A stretch of 5,948 nucleotides of DNA from JAWXCH01 sp034440595 (GCA_034440595.1 JAWXCH010000365.1:1-5948); one strand, 5' to 3'; numbered from the stretch's first letter, positions 1 through 5,948 are shown. Program-made: numbers and translations. Notes: a model not told the origin generated them from the letters alone.

Positions 1-118
1 ATGCTAGCAATACCACATTTAGTACTTGCTAGCTGACCAAAAACACAAAGTGACCTTGATTCGTCAAATTGCAAAAGTCCAGTTATTAATTATTTGTCAT
101 TTGCTATTTTTTGTCGGT
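1..118. other. AT-rich non-coding region downstream of the four-gene cluster
   Basis: No convincing gene is seen here. The stretch follows the stop codon of the last minus-strand gene and is clearly more AT-rich than the coding DNA. No GC-rich hairpin followed by a T-tract occurs directly after that stop. The only structure is the stem-loop at 3-33, listed separately. A short plus-strand open frame starting at 26 runs into the coding region of the opposite gene and has no recognisable features. Confidence 0.6.
3..33 (-). terminator. Possible stem-loop (GCTAGCAA / TTGCTAGC) after the gene cluster
   Basis: GCTAGCAA at 3-10 is the exact reverse complement of TTGCTAGC at 26-33. They can form an 8-bp stem with a 15-nt loop, about 85 nt after the stop codon of the last gene. 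The stem is only moderately GC-rich and no T-tract follows within the window, so this is a weak terminator candidate. It could instead be a binding site, because each arm contains the 6-bp palindrome GCTAGC, which is also found twice in the other large intergenic gap. Confidence 0.25.
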
Positions 119-1024
119 CTACGGTGCAATCACCCCTTGCTGTTTAAGCATAGACTCATAACCTCTGTGCGAATCGAGTTGCTGCTTCAAGGCTTTCCAC
201 TGTACTTCGTTGAACAGCGACTTGACTTTGGCTTCATCCAGTTTTGACAGCCGGAACATGATCAACTGAAAATCATACTGGCTACGGCGGAGCGACGGTT
301 CGGTTTCCTCCAGCAGTAGTTTCTTGAGCGTGGTGTGCTGTTTTTCATCCATCGCGACGACGTTACTGAGGATGGCCAGGGCCGTGTCAATCGACGCCGA
401 ATAGGCAAACCGCCGGCGTTCTTCGCCGATGGATTTCATTTTCTCGGCTTGCTGTGGGGTGAGCGTCACCTTCACTGTTTTGGCGAAGAATGAATCGCTG
501 CCAAAGATGCCCGTCATGACTTTTTTTTGCAGCGGCTGTGTCGCCTGATGGACCTCGTTGATCTTCTGCTGGTCGATCGTACCGCTGAATTTCTGATGCA
601 GTGCGGCCACCTCATCGAACAGGCGGGCCATGTCCCCGCGTGCGGCGAGTTGCAGCTTTTCTTTTTGCGCGGCGGAAATATTACAGACGCGCTGGATCTC
701 GTCCAGTTGCAGGCTGAGTTGAGCATTGAACCGCATCCGCGCCATTGTGGCATTTCCAACGTTTTGAAAGACCCAGGAGTCGATGTGCTGTGCCGCATTG
801 AATTCACCCTGATTCATCATCCGCATCTGCATCAACTGTTGGTGCTCATTGACATTCGTAGCGAGCGCGCCTTCCACGACAATGTCGTCCTGCGCGGCGG
901 GAAGGGGAGCGGTGACAAGCAAAATGACCGCGAGAATGACCAGCGCTGCGATTGTCGAATTTGCCATGTGGCGGGCAGGCATTGGGTACGCCGGTATGAC
1001 AGAGTTTGGTTGAATTTTGTACAT
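119..1024 (-). CDS. Exported helical protein with LTxxQ-like repeats, divergent member of the tandem family
   Basis: Function unknown; 301 residues from the chosen ATG. A hydrophobic segment at about residues 24-37, preceded by Arg/His and followed by a Pro/Ala-rich end near residue 44, looks like a signal peptide, so the protein is probably exported. The rest is charged and predicted helical. It carries a cysteine motif CNISAAQ (114-120), LTPQQ (188-192), MDEKQ (225-229) and FNEVQ (271-275), each followed by a Lys-rich helix. This matches the order in the three genes upstream, so it is a diverged paralogue. It lacks their NWxDxW block and C-terminal Trp-Trp. The frame is open up to 1117, but that would overlap the previous gene by 80 nt. 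The ATG at 1024 leaves a 13-nt gap. ATGs at 982 (Arg/His just after it) and 1060 are alternatives, and none has a clear ribosome binding site. From memory, similar proteins are widespread in planctomycetes as hypothetical proteins. Confidence 0.85.
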   Translation of the reverse strand: MYKIQPNSVIPAYPMPARHMANSTIAALVILAVILLVTAPLPAAQDDIVVEGALATNVNEHQQLMQMRMMNQGEFNAAQHIDSWVFQNVGNATMARMRFNAQLSLQLDEIQRVCNISAAQKEKLQLAARGDMARLFDEVAALHQKFSGTIDQQKINEVHQATQPLQKKVMTGIFGSDSFFAKTVKVTLTPQQAEKMKSIGEERRRFAYSASIDTALAILSNVVAMDEKQHTTLKKLLLEETEPSLRRSQYDFQLIMFRLSKLDEAKVKSLFNEVQWKALKQQLDSHRGYESMLKQQGVIAP

Positions 1025-1037
1025 AGTATTGGAGTCG

Positions 1038-1880
1038 CTAATTGATTCTGGACTTGTCATTTTCTTTGCGCACCGGTCGACTGCTAGAACGTTCTGGTGG
1101 CACAGTCCACCAGGCATCTACATCCGCCTCGGTTACTACCAAATGACTTGAATGGCCGCGGACGGCAATCTGTCGAAACTTCGACCAGATCTCTTTTTGA
1201 CTCTCGCTGAGGTGCGGTAGGATCAAGGCACCGGGCAGTTCTGGGATATACCAGTTGGATGCCTCTTGTAAGGATGTGAGGCTAAGCCAGCCATCTTGCC
1301 AGTTGGAGTGCATCGCCGTGCTGATTTTTTCGCGCTGATCGCTGGAAAGCCGCAGATGGTCATCCAGAAATGCCAGCAGCGAATCCACGGCCGCTTTCTT
1401 CTTGAGTTGGACGCGCTGTGCGGACATCTCGGCGTACTTCGCCGATTGCTCGGCGGGAACTGTTTTCTTTAGTGCTTCAACCAGTCCCTGGCAGATCGCC
1501 TGGTGATAGTCGGTCTCGCCGAGACGCGGTGTTCGCCCGGCGGGGTCCAGCGTGATTGCCGCAGCACGGCGCGACGTTTGTTTCAACGCCTTTTCACCGG
1601 CCAGCCGGACTGGATTTCGCTGTACCGGTGCCAGGTCGCACGATTGCTGCACGGTTCGCAGTTCGATGAACAGCACCCAGCGCATTTCACGGGTGTATTT
1701 TTGCGTGTACGCCTCTAGTTTCTGATACTCCAGCGAACTTGCGTCTTGAACGAGTGCGGGGGATGCGGGAGCAAATGGTTCGCGATCAGTGCGGGGTTCG
1801 GCGCGTGCAACGCTGCTGGTAGCAAGAATCAGCACGGCGATAAGGTTAAATGACGATTGCATCGTTTTTTTCAGTAGCAA
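1038..1880 (-). CDS. Exported helical protein of the tandem family, shortest version
   Basis: Function unknown; 280 residues. A signal peptide is visible: Lys-Lys at 4-5, a hydrophobic core at about 11-21, and Ala-Arg-Ala before a likely cleavage at about 27. A short Pro/Ala linker with PFAP (35-38) follows, then the family domain: Cys81 in CDLAPVQ, VPAEQ (141-145), LSSDQ (178-182), NWQDGW (193-198), YIPELP (211-216), LSESQ (224-228) and Trp-Trp (257-258). It closely matches the two genes upstream in both motif order and spacing but lacks their long coiled-coil linker. The start at 1880 is a TTG. An ATG at 1862 would remove the Lys-Lys and leave an uncharged signal-peptide N-terminus, which is why the TTG was kept, though this is uncertain. 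A second Cys (130) is not shared with the largest paralogue. The stop lies 13 nt before the next gene, suggesting co-transcription. Confidence 0.85.
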   Translation of the reverse strand: MLLKKTMQSSFNLIAVLILATSSVARAEPRTDREPFAPASPALVQDASSLEYQKLEAYTQKYTREMRWVLFIELRTVQQSCDLAPVQRNPVRLAGEKALKQTSRRAAAITLDPAGRTPRLGETDYHQAICQGLVEALKKTVPAEQSAKYAEMSAQRVQLKKKAAVDSLLAFLDDHLRLSSDQREKISTAMHSNWQDGWLSLTSLQEASNWYIPELPGALILPHLSESQKEIWSKFRQIAVRGHSSHLVVTEADVDAWWTVPPERSSSRPVRKENDKSRIN

Positions 1881-1951
1881 TTCAAATCAGCAGCAGCGGT
1901 GAAAGTGGCGTTTATTGGCCCGCGAGTTGAAAGTTGGTGGTACGAATGCGG

Positions 1952-3106
1952 TTAAAACTGATCGAGTATCCGCTGAGTGATTGGGGCGCGGATGGCTCTG
2001 GTCCGCGGAGATTGCGCTGGCACCTCTCCTTCCTTCCCGTCCCACCAGGGGTGCAGTGCTGGCGCTCGCCCGCCAAATGCCGCGGCTCCCTCCAGCGAAA
2101 CCCGCTGATAGCCCAGCCAGATTTGCTGCTGGTTGCGCGTCAGGTGCGAGCCGACGATCTCGACCGGCATGGTCGGCATGTAGGGCCGTGGAACGGAAAC
2201 ATAGTTCAGGTAGCCAACCCAGTTGTCGTTCCAGTTGGCATACAGGCTGGCGGTGATGCGCTGGCGCTGCTCGGGGCTAAGGTAGAGCGTTTCGTCGAGT
2301 TGGCTGACGATGGCGCTCACGGTGCCGCGCTTTTGTAGCTTGGCGCGATGAGCGGTGACCTCCAGGTACTTGGCACGCTGTGCATTGGGAACCTTGCCGG
2401 CCAGGGCCTGATACAGCGCGTTGACCACTTCTTCGCGGCAGTTGGCATGACGCCGGCGCGCGGCGGGGTCCTGAATGCCGATCGCGATATCGGCCATTTC
2501 CCCCGCCACCTTTCTCAGGGCGGCGGCACCGGCTGCCCGGATCGCGGCGCGGTCTGCTACCGCCACGTCACACGTCTGGCGAATGAGTTCCAGTTCCGCC
2601 AGGTAGACAAAGTACGTTTGCTGGATGTACTGAACCACATACGAATTCCGCTTATTCTCGCGGTTGACTTCCGCTTGATCGCGCACGGCCGGGTCGATCA
2701 CCAGCGCCGGTGGGGCAATCGCCGGTCGATCGTCCACCGCCAAGGGTCGCACATTGACTAGCCCGCGAGCTGGCGGTTGGAGCATGCGCAGCCGCTGCTG
2801 CTCGGCTTGCATCTGCTGTTGTCGCATTTGTTCGGCGGCCTGCTGCGCGGCCTGTTGCTTGCGTTCATTATCCGCCTGCTGCCGAGCGGCTACCATGGCC
2901 ATGATCCTGGCACGTTCTTGGTCCAAATTCTGCTGCGCAACACCCGGTGCGGGACCGTTGTTCGGCTGAGCTGGACTAGCGACAGGCCGGGAAAACTGTG
3001 CAAAGGCTTGCTCGGACGCGATACTCACCGCGCACAGCCCGACCACCAGCGCGGTGGCAAAACGCCAGCGGTAGCGATCGGGCAGGTGTTGTGGTGATGG
3101 GGTCAT
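1952..3106 (-). CDS. Exported helical protein of the tandem family with Gln/Ala-rich coiled coil
   Basis: Function unknown; 384 residues from the ATG. The N-terminus has a basic stretch (Arg-Tyr-Arg-Trp-Arg at about 11-15), a hydrophobic core and an Ala-Phe-Ala cleavage site at about residue 36, a clear signal peptide. Residues 58-108 are a Gln/Ala/Arg/Met-rich probable coiled coil, followed by a Pro-rich hinge (about 110-140). The family domain follows: Cys179 in CDVAVAD, VPNAQ (239-243), LSPEQ (276-280), NWNDNW (291-296), YMPTMP (309-314), LTRNQ (322-326) and Trp-Trp (354-355). A basic tail of about 28 residues follows the Trp pair. The frame extends upstream to a TTG at 3118, but the ATG at 3106 gives a normal signal peptide. 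No Shine-Dalgarno sequence is evident. It lies 71 bp before the next gene, in the same direction. Whether the domain binds a partner, metal or cell-envelope component cannot be told from the sequence. Confidence 0.87.
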   Translation of the reverse strand: MTPSPQHLPDRYRWRFATALVVGLCAVSIASEQAFAQFSRPVASPAQPNNGPAPGVAQQNLDQERARIMAMVAARQQADNERKQQAAQQAAEQMRQQQMQAEQQRLRMLQPPARGLVNVRPLAVDDRPAIAPPALVIDPAVRDQAEVNRENKRNSYVVQYIQQTYFVYLAELELIRQTCDVAVADRAAIRAAGAAALRKVAGEMADIAIGIQDPAARRRHANCREEVVNALYQALAGKVPNAQRAKYLEVTAHRAKLQKRGTVSAIVSQLDETLYLSPEQRQRITASLYANWNDNWVGYLNYVSVPRPYMPTMPVEIVGSHLTRNQQQIWLGYQRVSLEGAAAFGGRAPALHPWWDGKEGEVPAQSPRTRAIRAPITQRILDQF

Positions 3107-3165
3107 GTGCGGTGGCAAATGGATGGCATAGAATAGTAATAGTAGCAGTCGCGCCCGGCGTGCGT

Positions 3166-4395
3166 TTACTGGCGTTCAATCCTGAATAATCCGCCGTTCC
3201 TCACGGCCGGGTCAGCCGGTGGATCCGCGCCCCACCAGTCGTCTGCTTGCGCGCGGACCTGGTGACCAAAATTCCAGTTATTTTCCAATCCGACTTTGGG
3301 AATCGTGGTAAAAATCTGTTTCTGCTTTTCGTTGAGATGCGGTACGACCTTGTCCGCTGGCATGGTTGGCAGGTACTGACCACCATACTGGTTAATTTGC
3401 AGCCAGTTTTCCCAGTTGTCCTGCCAGCCTTGGGTGATACTGAGCGTGATCTTTTCGCGCTGATCGTGTGTCAAAAAGAGCTGATCATCCAGCAAGGAAA
3501 CCACAGTACCGATGGCGGCCTGTTTGCGCATGGCGGCCTGCTGCTTGACCAGTTCGGAGTATTTGGCAGATTGTTCGGCAGTGGCTTCTTTTTTGACAGC
3601 CTGAGCCAGCGCTTCTCGCAGGCCCTTGCGCGGATCTTGTAGAAGGTTTCTTCCGACGAAGTTGACGACGTCCCCTCTGACTCGACCACCGACGCTCATT
3701 TCTGCCATGGCTGTGGCCCAGATTTTGATGGTTGCCTCGCCCGCCGCTTTGATGGGGGGACGTTTATCTTGCGGCAGGTCACACGCCTGACGAATCAATT
3801 GCAACTCGGATTGCAATAGCGGACGCAACTGCTGCGTGAAGTGCTGCGTGTACATGTCGATCTGCTGCTTCCGCTGCGCGGCTTGAGGGTCCAGTTGCTC
3901 CGCCACTGGTCGGGCTGGAACGGCCACCGCAACAGGAGGTGGAACAAACCGCGCAGGGTCAGCGACGGGGGGCCTGATCCGTTTTGCGGGCCTGCCCTGA
4001 ATTGATCGCATTACTTGCTCGGTCGGCCCGGCGATCAGCTCGCCGAAGAACGTGGCGATGGAGCTTTTCTTGGTCGATTTTTTGGCGACTGACTTTGCTG
4101 CGTCGGCATTTTTCAACTCGGCGTTATTTTCTTCCCGTGCCTGGTCGGCAAGTTGCCTGGCTCTCTGGACCTTTCGTTTGGCCGCTTTCTCCAAGGCATC
4201 GGCCAACGCTCGCTTTTCGGCCGCCACTCGTTGTTCGAGTTCTTGCTTTTCTTGATTGGCCGGCGCTGCAGCAGGTGGTGCACCGCCGAATGGGTCGGGA
4301 GCAAAAGGATCTGCGTCTTGTGCGCGGCCGTGACTGGGGAGAGATACCCAAACGATAGTGCACAACAGACCGGCGATGAAATGACACTTTGACAT
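3166..4395 (-). CDS. Exported helical protein of the tandem family, largest version, first of the cluster
   Basis: Function unknown; 409 residues. The signal peptide has Lys3 and a hydrophobic core at 6-18, with likely cleavage after Gly-Arg-Ala at about residue 25. The mature N-terminus is Asp/Pro/Phe/Gly-rich and includes PFAP, also seen in the shorter paralogue. Residues 48-94 are a Glu/Lys/Ala/Arg-rich probable coiled coil, and a Lys/Ser-rich patch (about 102-112) and a Pro-rich linker follow. The family domain shows Cys205 in CDLPQDK, ATAEQ (271-275), LTHDQ (308-312), GWQDNW (323-328), YLPTMP (341-346), LNEKQ (354-358) and Trp-Trp (387-388). It has only this one cysteine in the mature part. 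The ATG at 4395 is preceded by AAGGGG at 6 nt spacing. A GTG at 4449 would bury the signal peptide behind 18 residues and is less likely. It lies next to the large intergenic gap, so a promoter for the cluster may lie in 4396-4500. Confidence 0.88.
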   Translation of the reverse strand: MSKCHFIAGLLCTIVWVSLPSHGRAQDADPFAPDPFGGAPPAAAPANQEKQELEQRVAAEKRALADALEKAAKRKVQRARQLADQAREENNAELKNADAAKSVAKKSTKKSSIATFFGELIAGPTEQVMRSIQGRPAKRIRPPVADPARFVPPPVAVAVPARPVAEQLDPQAAQRKQQIDMYTQHFTQQLRPLLQSELQLIRQACDLPQDKRPPIKAAGEATIKIWATAMAEMSVGGRVRGDVVNFVGRNLLQDPRKGLREALAQAVKKEATAEQSAKYSELVKQQAAMRKQAAIGTVVSLLDDQLFLTHDQREKITLSITQGWQDNWENWLQINQYGGQYLPTMPADKVVPHLNEKQKQIFTTIPKVGLENNWNFGHQVRAQADDWWGADPPADPAVRNGGLFRIERQ

Positions 4396-4401
4396 GAGTG
4401 G

Positions 4402-4407
4402 CCCCTT
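4402..4407 (-). promoter_or_regulatory. Probable ribosome binding site AAGGGG
   Basis: On the minus strand AAGGGG stands 6 nt before the ATG at 4395. It is close to the AAGGAG consensus and supports that ATG over the upstream GTG at 4449. None of the other three starts in the cluster has a comparable sequence, so this gene may be translated more strongly than those downstream. Confidence 0.45.
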
Positions 4408-4502
4408 GGCAAATAACTTGATTGATTGAGGTATTACGCTAGTTCGCACTGGCAGAGCCTATAGGTATCTACGCATCGTTGCTAGCTTGCAGATTGCCAC
4501 AA

Positions 4503-4733
4503 ATACGCCGCAGGCGTTTAACACCACAGCCCCAGGTCGCGCAGCGCACCTGGGGTTACTGTCCCCACGCAGCCGGTTACCACGAAGTTGTTACACAACT
4601 GCCGGGTTAGGTATGAACGCCATTTCATCCTCTTGTTGAACCGCTTCGCGGTAACCGATTACTTTCTTTGCTAACCCAGGGTGCGCCGCTGCGCGTCGAA
4701 CCTGGGCTGTGGTATGGAACGCCTTCGGCGTAC
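4503..4733. repeat. Nested palindromic intergenic repeat (planctomycete REP-like element)
   Basis: The outer arms, 4503-4558 and 4672-4733, are imperfect reverse complements of one another over about 56-62 bp. Each has the same order: an ACGCC-xxx-GGCGT mini-hairpin (4505-4517 and 4719-4731), the words ACCACAGCC (left) and GGCTGTGGT (right), and a larger hairpin. The larger left hairpin pairs CCCCAGGT (4530-4537) with ACCTGGGG (4548-4555). The right one pairs CCCAGG (4675-4680) with CCTGGG (4701-4706). An inner imperfect inverted pair, GGTTACCACGAAG (4575-4587) and CTTCGCGGTAACC (4644-4656), is nested inside, and ACCGC-TTC-GCGGT (4640-4652) is a further small hairpin. No transposase is present and no T-tract follows. 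From memory, near-identical words recur in planctomycete intergenic regions, which suggests a dispersed non-coding repeat. It may end transcription of the upstream gene, but this is inference. Confidence 0.8.
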
Positions 4734-4863
4734 ATTGCAAGTTTACGCACCTAGCCATACCATCGCCTTCTTACGCCCCAATCTCCGTCCTTACGCGAAT
4801 TAATCTTGCTAGCATGTTTGTGTAGAGACTAATGGGCAAAGCCAGTGGCACACTTTGAATTTC
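4734..4863. other. Non-coding stretch between the palindromic repeat and the large upstream gene
   Basis: No gene is seen. The stretch contains three copies of TTACGC (4743-4748, 4771-4776, 4791-4796) and one GCTAGC palindrome (4808-4813). It forms the 3' untranslated region of the gene ending at 4864. There is no classic hairpin plus T-tract terminator here. Together with 4396-4502 and the repeat it makes up a 468-bp gap without a gene. Confidence 0.6.
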
Positions 4864-5948
4864 TTAATCTGCACCACGTTCCAATCGGTTGAAGTATTCA
4901 TCCAGGCCGGTGCGGAATTCTTCCGGCAGGTTGTTGCCGGTGGCACCGGTCGCCTGCATGACCTCGCGTTCTTCGCGCACCTCTTTTTCGTTTAGGCCCG
5001 AACCGATCAGTGCTATTGCCGCATCCTCGGTTTCGCCGTTACCCCCTCCGCCCGGATTGGAACCACCTCCTCCGCCACCACCCTTGGGATTGATCTTTTT
5101 GGATTTCAACAGCAGTTCGATCGCCTCGGTCTCAGCAGCAATGGCCTGTGAGCCCGTGTCTGGTCGAGCAAGGATTCCGGTCGCTTCGTCCATGATCTGC
5201 TCGACTTGTTCAAACAGGGCGATCTCGTCCCCAAAGTTCGCCGCTCCCTCGGGCAGTTCGCGAACACGTGTCGTTAATTTCCCAAGCCGCTCGGCGATCC
5301 CCTTTTGCGAGGTGCTGAGTTTCTCGGCCCTAGGCTTGTACTGCTCGGCCTTCAACGCGGGCTTGGCCTGCTCGGCGACACGTGTCTCTTCGCGCAGGTT
5401 GACTTCGGCCTCGAGGATTTGCATGGCTTCCAGAATCACCGATGGAGGCAGACTGGCCTTGGATTTTCCGCCAGGGCATTGGCCGCTGCACGCCGGATCG
5501 ACCAGATCGTCGGCCCAGCGGTCGAAGGTATCGCTCCAGAATTCCGACTGTGCAATGGAGATACCGGCCTCTTTTTTCACGTCTTCACCAAGCTGACGCA
5601 AACTGCCGATCGCATCCTGTTTGCGCATCTCATCCAAAACGGTTTTGAAACGCTGAAAGCGTCGCCGCTCAAAGTAGGCCTGCATATCATCCATGATCAT
5701 CGAAAGATCCTGGCTGCTTTTGACCTCTAACTCTGACAGTTCATCAAACGCGGGCTTGGCCTTATCCGCCGCTTGTGGATTGCCAAACGCGGCATCCACC
5801 TGATCGCTAATCTTGCCGGCAATCAGGTACTGCTTTCGCGACGCGGCTTTCAGACGTTTGACCAGCGTGCTTCCTTCCAAGTTGGCCAGCACCTTGTTCA
5901 GCTCGTCGGCCACCTTGTCGAACTCGGCCACCAAGTCCTTCTGTGCCA
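4864..5948 (-). CDS. C-terminal part of a large planctomycete protein with polyglycine stretch (5' end outside the window)
   Basis: The reading frame is open to the right edge of the window, with no stop and only a TTG near the edge (5934), so the true start lies beyond. About 361 residues are visible. Counting from that TTG, the order is: a charged helical region (1-145); a Cys-x3-Cys pair (149 and 153); a region beginning LPPSVILEAMQILEAEV (162-178) rich in Glu/Arg/Ala and probably helical (162-280); INPK followed by seven Gly (285-291) and then four Gly (295-298); and a C-terminal block with LPEEFRTGLDEYFNRLE (336-352). From memory, the LPPS..LE, INPK-polyglycine and LPEEFR..LD.YF blocks recur in large, uncharacterised planctomycete proteins, so it is likely a conserved phylum-specific protein. 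The final block vaguely recalls the end of DUF4175-type membrane proteins, but that is a weak resemblance. It is co-directional with the four-gene family, but the 468-bp gap with the palindromic repeat suggests separate transcription. Confidence 0.85.
   Translation of the reverse strand, partial: AQKDLVAEFDKVADELNKVLANLEGSTLVKRLKAASRKQYLIAGKISDQVDAAFGNPQAADKAKPAFDELSELEVKSSQDLSMIMDDMQAYFERRRFQRFKTVLDEMRKQDAIGSLRQLGEDVKKEAGISIAQSEFWSDTFDRWADDLVDPACSGQCPGGKSKASLPPSVILEAMQILEAEVNLREETRVAEQAKPALKAEQYKPRAEKLSTSQKGIAERLGKLTTRVRELPEGAANFGDEIALFEQVEQIMDEATGILARPDTGSQAIAAETEAIELLLKSKKINPKGGGGGGGSNPGGGGNGETEDAAIALIGSGLNEKEVREEREVMQATGATGNNLPEEFRTGLDEYFNRLERGAD

Noticed and set aside
527..1045. Plus-strand open frame of 172 residues
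   Set aside because: It is antisense to the gene at 119-1024, which has a signal peptide and family motifs; the plus-strand product has no recognisable domain.
1025..1117. Extension of the 119-1024 gene to an in-frame ATG at 1117
   Set aside because: It would overlap the coding sequence of the upstream paralogue by 80 nt and place about 31 extra residues before the signal peptide.
1934..2761. Plus-strand open frames opposite the 1952-3106 gene
   Set aside because: Shadow frames of high-GC coding DNA; the minus-strand product aligns with two neighbouring paralogues, which settles the coding strand.
3107..3118. Upstream TTG start for the 1952-3106 gene
   Set aside because: The ATG four codons later is a more usual start and leaves the signal peptide intact; the extra residues add nothing recognisable.
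4396..4449. Upstream GTG start for the largest paralogue
   Set aside because: The ATG at 4395 has a good AAGGGG site and begins directly with a normal signal peptide.
4503..4733. CRISPR array or tRNA in the hairpin-rich gap
   Set aside because: There are no regularly spaced direct repeats and no cloverleaf with T-loop consensus; the symmetry is that of nested inverted repeats.
4503..4733. Insertion sequence
   Set aside because: There is no transposase frame and no clear target-site duplication; only a non-coding palindromic element is supported.
4889..5596. Plus-strand open frame of 235 residues
   Set aside because: It lies entirely antisense to the large minus-strand gene; its Pro/Ser-rich low-complexity sequence is the complement of the polyglycine and Glu-rich coding region.

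Overview
The window looks like planctomycete DNA, probably from the Pirellula/Rhodopirellula side of the phylum. This is judged from memory of family features, not from a search. The evidence is: moderate-to-high GC; mostly weak or absent Shine-Dalgarno sequences; secreted helical proteins carrying repeated LTxxQ-like motifs; a large C-terminal domain with an INPKGGGG-type polyglycine stretch; and a palindromic intergenic repeat of a kind I associate with planctomycete genomes.

All five real genes lie on the minus strand, so the order of transcription runs from right to left. At the right edge (4864-5948) is the C-terminal part of a large protein whose start lies outside the window. A gene-free gap follows (4396-4863). 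It holds a roughly 230 bp nested palindromic repeat (about 4503-4733) flanked on both sides by GCTAGC palindromes. Then come four consecutive genes: 4395-3166, 3106-1952, 1880-1038 and 1024-119, separated by 59, 71 and 13 bp. They are probably co-transcribed.

The main observation is that these four genes are diverged tandem paralogues. Each encodes an exported protein: a signal peptide, a variable N-terminal linker (Gln/Ala-rich or charged coiled coil in two of them), and a shared alpha-helical domain. That domain holds one conserved cysteine (C-[DN]-[LVI]) and up to four copies of an L-[ST]-x-x-Q-like motif. Three of the four also share an NWxDxW / Y-x-P-x-[ML]-P block and a C-terminal Trp-Trp. 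The motif resembles that of Spy/CpxP-type periplasmic proteins, but no function can be assigned from sequence alone. No enzyme active site, RNA gene, CRISPR array or transposase was seen. The left 118 bp is AT-rich and non-coding, with one possible stem-loop.
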